DNA of 10,798 nucleotides from Roseburia_D sp964388945 (GTDB lineage: Bacteria; Bacillota; Clostridia; Lachnospirales; Lachnospiraceae), in the NCBI GenBank assembly GCA_964388945.1, contig CAYMCM010000071.1, positions 1-10,798 on the forward strand. The letters run 5' to 3'. Positions 6,533 through 10,798 of this stretch are shown here, piece by piece. The first letter of the stretch is position 1. Each line of letters opens with the position of its first letter. Position numbers and translations under genes: made by a program. The notes under the pieces were generated by a model, which saw only the letters and a program-made list of their open reading frames with translations, made no database searches and was not told where the DNA came from.

Positions 6533-7813
6533 TTATCGCTGTGATAATTCCGCAGTAATCTCCTCCCACGTAACGCCTTTTTCCACCATAAGAACCATCA
6601 CATGATAGAGGAAATCTGAAATCTCGTATTTAATTTCTTCAGAATCCGGATTTTTAGCTGCGATCACGATTTCTGTGCATTCCTCTCCGCATTTTTTTAA
6701 GATCTTATCAATTCCCTTGTCGAACAGATAATTCGTGTAAGAGCCTTCCTTGGGATGCTCTTTCCGGTCTGCAATGACATTGTATACGGATTCAAACACT
6801 TTGAGCGGATTTTTCTCCACATACTCTTTTTTGATGATCTCGTTGAAAAAGCAGGTACGGTTTCCGGTATGGCAGGCCGCACCGATCTGGGAGACTCTCG
6901 CAAGCAGCGTGTCATAATCGCAGTCTGTCGTTAAGGACTTTACATACTGAATATGACCGGATGTCAAACCTTTGATCCAGAGTTCCTGTCTGCTTCTGCT
7001 GTAATACGTCATCTTTCCGATCTTGATCGTTGTGTTGAACGCTTCTTCATTCATATAGGCAAGCATCAGCACTTCATTGGTCTTGTAATCCTGTACAATG
7101 ACCGGAATCATGCCATCTGAATTTAACTTAAGGTCAGACCACTGAATGGAAGGCTCAAAATTATCCATCTTGATCCCGGCTTCCAGGCATTCTGCCTTTA
7201 GTGCCATAATGTCAAACTCCGGATGTCTGATGAAATCGCCCATGATACCGCGCACATTGACTTTTTGCAGAACTTCAATGATCTGATCCTGCTCATAACT
7301 TTCCGTCTGCACAATATAAGGGATCGGGGTGATATTTTCAACCGCTTCAACAATCGCCGGATCCACAACAACCAGTTCATGAAACATTTCTGTCATTTCC
7401 GCATGATGTTTAAAAATATAATCCACGTTCTCAATGGATAAAAGCATCTTGTCCTTTCCGAACCGTTTGCTTCCTTCATCTGCAAGCTGAGCCGTTTCCG
7501 GTTTGGAAGCATTCAAAACGACCTGCTTACAGCCGGCATAAAGAATTTTCTTAATATCCTCAAGACGGTTGATGTTTCCTCCGGCGCAGATCGGAATCTC
7601 AATGTTCTGTGCCAGTTTTTTGATCGTCTGAATGTTCTTTTCATGTTCTTTGTCATCTTCAGAGAGATCGTAGATAATGATCTTGTCAATCCCGCTGTCA
7701 TTGTACAGACGTACCTTGGAATAGAGATTTCCAGCCGGTGAAAAATCCCGAAAACCTTTTACTGCGGCTCCATCCTTTAAATATAATGTTGATACAATGG
7801 TTTTTTTTTCCAT
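6533..7813 (-). CDS. hisIE: HisIE bifunctional enzyme with degenerate HisA/HisF-like N-terminal barrel
   Basis: A 426-residue fusion. Residues 225-325 are HisI, phosphoribosyl-AMP cyclohydrolase, with YYSRSRQELWIKG, the metal-binding DCDYD (297-301) and ACHTGNRTCF (313-322). Residues 338-426 are HisE, phosphoribosyl-ATP pyrophosphatase, with KKCGEECTEIVIAAKN and EISDFLYHVMV. Together they catalyse the second and third steps of histidine synthesis. Residues 1-215 resemble a HisA/HisF (beta-alpha)8 barrel (LYLKDGAAVKGFRD, ICAGGNINRLEDI, VVLNASKPE), but Y11 stands where these enzymes have their first catalytic aspartate, E128 where HisF has its second, and the C-terminal GGxG phosphate site is lost. 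The N-terminal domain is therefore probably not a normal isomerase or cyclase. The ATG follows hisB by 14 bp with only a weak AAGG site. It is the last gene of the operon. Confidence 0.92.
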   Translation of the reverse strand: MEKKTIVSTLYLKDGAAVKGFRDFSPAGNLYSKVRLYNDSGIDKIIIYDLSEDDKEHEKNIQTIKKLAQNIEIPICAGGNINRLEDIKKILYAGCKQVVLNASKPETAQLADEGSKRFGKDKMLLSIENVDYIFKHHAEMTEMFHELVVVDPAIVEAVENITPIPYIVQTESYEQDQIIEVLQKVNVRGIMGDFIRHPEFDIMALKAECLEAGIKMDNFEPSIQWSDLKLNSDGMIPVIVQDYKTNEVLMLAYMNEEAFNTTIKIGKMTYYSRSRQELWIKGLTSGHIQYVKSLTTDCDYDTLLARVSQIGAACHTGNRTCFFNEIIKKEYVEKNPLKVFESVYNVIADRKEHPKEGSYTNYLFDKGIDKILKKCGEECTEIVIAAKNPDSEEIKYEISDFLYHVMVLMVEKGVTWEEITAELSQR

Positions 7814-7827
7814 AACACACTACCTTA

Positions 7828-8415
7828 CTATAAACTGCCTTTCGTCGATAAAATATCTGTGATCCGCGGATCCAATCCGGTCGCTTCGTCCAATGCTCTG
7901 GCAAATGCCTTAAACATTGCCTCGATCATATGATGATTATTTCCGCCGGAAAGCACCTTCATGTGAAGGTTCATCCCTGCAGAATAGGAAATGGCGTAGA
8001 AAAATTCTTTTACCATTTCTGTATCCATATAGCCTACACGGTCTGTCGTAAATTCCCCATCAAACGCAAGGTACGGTCTGCCGGAAATGTCAATGGCACA
8101 AAGCACCAGCGTCTCATCCATCGGCAGAATGCAGCTTCCAAAGCGCTTCATGCCCTTCTTGTCTCCAACGGCTTCTTTGATCGCTGTTCCAAGAACGATT
8201 CCGGTATCTTCGATCGTATGATGACAGTCCACGATCAGATCTCCCTTCACGCTCAGATTCAGGTCAAACATACCATGTCTTGAAAAGCCATCCAGCATAT
8301 GATCAAAAAAACCGATCCCGGTATCAATTTCAGATTTGCCGCTGCCATCCAGATTTAAGGTAAGTGCAATGTCCGTCTCTTTCGTTGTCCTTTTGCATTC
8401 TGCGATACGTTCCAT
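7828..8415 (-). CDS. hisB: Imidazoleglycerol-phosphate dehydratase
   Basis: A 195-residue monofunctional HisB that dehydrates imidazoleglycerol phosphate to imidazole-acetol phosphate, in the later part of the histidine pathway. The two repeats of the metal-binding histidine pattern are visible: GIGFFDHML with H39, DCHHTIEDTG with H65 and H66, and NNHHMIEAMFKA with H161 and H162. The end LSTKGSL is the usual C-terminus of the family, so the protein is complete and of normal length. No phosphatase domain is fused. The ATG has AAAGGAG upstream at good spacing. It lies 21 bp after hisD and 14 bp before hisIE in the same operon. Confidence 0.97.
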   Translation of the reverse strand: MERIAECKRTTKETDIALTLNLDGSGKSEIDTGIGFFDHMLDGFSRHGMFDLNLSVKGDLIVDCHHTIEDTGIVLGTAIKEAVGDKKGMKRFGSCILPMDETLVLCAIDISGRPYLAFDGEFTTDRVGYMDTEMVKEFFYAISYSAGMNLHMKVLSGGNNHHMIEAMFKAFARALDEATGLDPRITDILSTKGSL

Positions 8416-8436
8416 AGTCCGTCTCCTTTTTTGTCG

Positions 8437-9732
8437 TTATTTATCTTCAAATCTCACGCGGATCGAATTTGCATGTGCAGTAAGCTGTTCGCATTCTGCA
8501 AACTGTACAATGTCGCGGTAAACCGGTTCCAACGCCTCTCTGGAGTAGGAAATGATACTTGATTTCTTTACGAATGCATCAACACCGAGTGGTGAGAAGA
8601 ATTTCGCTGTTCCATTGGTCGGAAGTACATGGTTTGGTCCTGCAAAATAGTCGCCGAGTGGTTCACTGCTGTATTCTCCGAGGAAGATTGCTCCGGCATT
8701 GCGGATCTTTGTCATTGTCTCAAACGGATTTACAGTGATGATCTCAAGGTGTTCCGGTGCGATCTCATTTGCAGTGTCGATTGCTGTTTCCATATCATCT
8801 GCGACCAGGATATAGCCAAACTGGTCAAGTGATTTTTGAATGATCTCTTTTCTGGAAAGTTCTGCGACAAAACCGTCCACTTCTTTTGATACTTCTTCTG
8901 CCAGCTTTTTGCTTGTGGTCACTAAGATTGCAGAAGCCATCTCATCATGTTCTGCCTGAGAAAGCAGATCTGCCGCCACATAACGGGCATTCGCTGTTTC
9001 ATCTGCAAGGACAAGAATCTCACTCGGACCTGCGATAGAGTCAATACTGACAAAACCAAAGACCGCTTTTTTGGCAAGTGCGACATAAATATTTCCAGGT
9101 CCTACGATCTTATCAACTTTCGGAATGCTCTCAGTTCCGAACGCAAGTGCTGCGATTGCCTGCGCTCCGCCAACTTTGTAAATCTTGTCTGCGCCTGCCT
9201 CTTTTGCGGCAACAAGGGTGGATGGATTGACTTTTCCGTCGCGTCCCGGCGGTGTAGTCATGATGATCTCATCTACACCAGCAACCTTTGCCGGTACAAT
9301 GTTCATAAGTACAGATGACGGATATACTGCCTTTCCGCCCGGTACATAAACACCGACACGCTGAAGCGGTGTCACTTTCTGTCCGAGAATGGCTCCGTTG
9401 TCTTCGGTTGCAATCCAACTGTTCTGTTTCTGTTTCTCGTGATAAGAACGGATATTGACGAGCGCCTTCCGCATTACATTAAGAAGAGTTTCATCCACTT
9501 TCTCATAGGCTTCTTTAATCTCATCATCCGTAACTAAAATATTATCGGCATTAATGTCAGCCCCATCAAATTTTTTTGAATACTCAAAAATAGCCTCATC
9601 TTTGTTTTTTCGCACATTTGCAACAATTTCCGCAACACTTCCCTCAAAATCACCATAATTGTTTGGGCTGCGCTTTAATAAATTTTCCAGAATATTTTCT
9701 GTAGTTTCTTTTGTCAAATTTACAATTCTCAT
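8437..9732 (-). CDS. hisD: Histidinol dehydrogenase
   Basis: A 431-residue HisD, the zinc enzyme that oxidises histidinol to histidine in two NAD-dependent steps, the end of the pathway. Zinc ligands known from E. coli are at matching places: Q259 and H262 in LLSQAEHDEMAS, D361 in EPLGDYFAG, H420 near the C-terminus. The catalytic pair is E327-H328 in IAPEHLE. The NAD-binding and signature regions VGVYVPGG, VGPGNIYVA and GPSEILVLADE are intact. Length is as usual. The ATG lies 22 bp after hisG, with AAGGAAG upstream at a rather long spacing of about 11 bases. No alternative start fits better. Confidence 0.98.
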   Translation of the reverse strand: MRIVNLTKETTENILENLLKRSPNNYGDFEGSVAEIVANVRKNKDEAIFEYSKKFDGADINADNILVTDDEIKEAYEKVDETLLNVMRKALVNIRSYHEKQKQNSWIATEDNGAILGQKVTPLQRVGVYVPGGKAVYPSSVLMNIVPAKVAGVDEIIMTTPPGRDGKVNPSTLVAAKEAGADKIYKVGGAQAIAALAFGTESIPKVDKIVGPGNIYVALAKKAVFGFVSIDSIAGPSEILVLADETANARYVAADLLSQAEHDEMASAILVTTSKKLAEEVSKEVDGFVAELSRKEIIQKSLDQFGYILVADDMETAIDTANEIAPEHLEIITVNPFETMTKIRNAGAIFLGEYSSEPLGDYFAGPNHVLPTNGTAKFFSPLGVDAFVKKSSIISYSREALEPVYRDIVQFAECEQLTAHANSIRVRFEDK

Positions 9733-9754
9733 ATCAGATCAGACTTCCTTTCCT

Positions 9755-10408
9755 TTAACTCTCTCTTATTACCTGCTTTAAATCAGTGATCAGTTTTGTG
9801 ATACGTTCATTTTCCATCTTCATGCTGACCTGATTTACCACCATACGGGCAGACAGCGGGCAGACTTCCTCTAATACCACAAGTCCGTTTTCCCTTAACG
9901 TAGAACCAGTCTCAACGATATCGCAGATAACTTCGGAAAGTCCTACGATCGGTGCAAGTTCAATGGAACCGTTTAACTTAATGATCTCAACGGTCTGATG
10001 TTTTTTATTATAGAAATAATCTTTTGCAATGCGCGGATATTTGGTTGCGACACGGATCTGCTCATGATGCTGCAGCAGCTCCTCCGCCTCTGCCGGTCCG
10101 CAGATGCACATACGGCATTTTCCGAATCCCAGGTCAAGAACCTCATATATATTTCTAGCCTCTTCCAGTATCGTATCTTTGCCGACAATTCCAATATCGG
10201 CAGCACCATATTCTACATAAGTCGGCACATCCGGACCTTTTGCAAGGAAGAAACGCAGCTTATACTCTTCATTTACGAAAATCAGCTTGCGGGTATTTTT
10301 ATCCTTCATCTCCTCACAGGTAATTCCAATCTTTTCAAACGTTTCCAGGGTCTTATTTGCAAGACGCCCTTTTCCTAAAGCGAACGTTAAGTATCTCATG
10401 TCTTCCAT
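9755..10408 (-). CDS. hisG: ATP phosphoribosyltransferase catalytic subunit, short form
   Basis: A 217-residue HisG of the short type, which lacks the C-terminal regulatory domain and needs HisZ to be active and feedback-inhibited by histidine. It joins ATP and PRPP in the first committed step of histidine synthesis. Visible signatures are FALGKGRL at 9-16, AADIGIVGKD at 69-78 and the PRPP-binding ICDIVETGSTL at 161-171. The ATG at 10406-10408 is 2 bp after the hisZ stop, with GGGGA of the hisZ end as ribosome binding site, so the two subunits are likely translationally coupled. A second ATG at codon 4 has no well-spaced site and is less likely. Confidence 0.97.
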   Translation of the reverse strand: MEDMRYLTFALGKGRLANKTLETFEKIGITCEEMKDKNTRKLIFVNEEYKLRFFLAKGPDVPTYVEYGAADIGIVGKDTILEEARNIYEVLDLGFGKCRMCICGPAEAEELLQHHEQIRVATKYPRIAKDYFYNKKHQTVEIIKLNGSIELAPIVGLSEVICDIVETGSTLRENGLVVLEEVCPLSARMVVNQVSMKMENERITKLITDLKQVIRES

Positions 10409-10410
10409 TT

Positions 10411-10798
10411 CTATTCCCCAATCTTATATGTAATCTGTGTGATCCCGGTTCTCTTTGCATACGCCTCATAATCCGCTTTCTGATGTTTTGCATCATAAGG
10501 GATCAGTTCTACGAAATTACCGTTTTTCCGTAAGGCACCTGCCTGTTCGATTGCCTCTTTTTTATGAGCTTCATCATAAACAAAAAGCTGTGTCGCATTT
10601 TCCGTTTCAACAGTGATTTTCTGTCTGGATAAAGCTGCTAAAAGCTGATCGATCACAACCGCAAAACCGATCGCCGGAGACTCTTTTCCGAAATGTGTTA
10701 AAAGAGCATCGTAACGTCCGCCCTTGACGATTGGTTCTCCGCTTCCGAATGTATATCCCGCAAAAATAATGCCTGTATAATAATGATATTTACTGATC
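10411..10798 (-). CDS. hisZ: ATP phosphoribosyltransferase regulatory subunit, C-terminal part (5' end outside window)
   Basis: The last 128 residues of a HisZ protein, a catalytically dead relative of histidyl-tRNA synthetase that forms a hetero-octamer with short HisG and gives feedback control by histidine. The frame is open to the window edge. It shows KYHYYTGIIFAGYT, the histidine-binding loop of this fold, then EPIVKGGRYDALL and a motif 3-like SPAIGFAVVIDQL. The last lacks the ATP-contacting arginine of true class II synthetases (GxER), which separates HisZ from HisRS. About 250-290 N-terminal residues are missing. It directly precedes hisG with a 2-bp gap. The operon promoter and any T-box or attenuator would lie further upstream, outside the window. 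Confidence 0.94.
   Translation of the reverse strand, partial: ISKYHYYTGIIFAGYTFGSGEPIVKGGRYDALLTHFGKESPAIGFAVVIDQLLAALSRQKITVETENATQLFVYDEAHKKEAIEQAGALRKNGNFVELIPYDAKHQKADYEAYAKRTGITQITYKIGE

Noticed and set aside
6533..7813. Fused protein as a working HisF or HisA plus HisIE
   Set aside because: The barrel lacks the first catalytic aspartate and the second phosphate site, so a normal activity is not supported.
7930..8283. 117-codon plus-strand frame opposite hisB
   Set aside because: Antisense shadow of a fully conserved HisB; the peptide is composition-biased with no recognisable domain.
8947..9318. Cysteine-rich plus-strand frame opposite hisD
   Set aside because: The cysteines come from antisense codons of conserved HisD residues; no start site or motif.
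10411..10798. Partial gene as histidyl-tRNA synthetase
   Set aside because: Motif 3 lacks the GxER arginine, and it directly precedes a short HisG, which needs HisZ.
1..10798. CRISPR arrays, tRNA genes, insertion sequences, toxin-antitoxin or phage genes
   Set aside because: No regular spaced repeats, transposase or phage motifs, or tRNA-like cloverleaf were seen in reading; the window is dense housekeeping gene content.

Overview
The window looks like ordinary chromosome from a low-to-mid GC Firmicute, most likely a gut-type Clostridia of the Lachnospiraceae kind. This rests on the gene families (short HisG with HisZ, a clostridial citrate synthase, RNase G next to ribosomal protein L21, a radical SAM/DUF2344 pair), strong AGGAGG-type ribosome binding sites and use of TTG starts. 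Genus is not resolvable by eye. Every gene I can support is on the minus strand, so transcription runs from right to left. No RNA genes for tRNA or rRNA, mobile elements or CRISPR arrays were seen.

Right block (about 6494-10798): a histidine biosynthesis operon read as hisZ (5' end outside the window), hisG, hisD, hisB and a hisIE gene, with gaps of 2 to 22 bp and a hairpin terminator just after the last stop. HisZ and HisG make the first step, HisIE the second and third, HisB and HisD later steps. hisC, hisH and normal hisA and hisF are not here. The HisIE protein carries an extra N-terminal HisA/HisF-like barrel of about 215 residues whose key acids are changed, which is the oddest protein feature of the window.

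Middle block (about 4520-6467): a MarR-type regulator followed by citrate synthase. The promoter before the regulator matches the sigma-A consensus exactly (TTGACA, 17 bp, TATAAT), with a palindrome (GTTCAC-AA-GTGAAC) at about the transcription start, a convincing autoregulation site. A 13-bp perfect hairpin ends the unit after citrate synthase.

Left block (1-4458): a small one-TM membrane protein of unknown function, a large radical SAM protein with a degenerate B12-binding-like N-terminal domain, its DUF2344 partner, RNase G, and then the first codons of rplU (ribosomal protein L21). The genes overlap or nearly touch and appear translationally coupled. A separate promoter buried in the end of the RNase G gene drives a leader resembling the L21 leader RNA. 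The conserved company of RNase G and L21 suggests that the uncharacterised radical SAM/DUF2344 pair works on RNA or the ribosome; this is inference.

Three gene starts were moved from the longest open frame on the basis of ribosome binding sites: the DUF2344 protein (TTG at 2197), the radical SAM protein (ATG at 4049) and the small membrane protein (ATG at 4405). No gene-free stretch exceeds 300 bases; the longest (4406-4563 and 6397-6532) hold promoters, inverted repeats and terminators.
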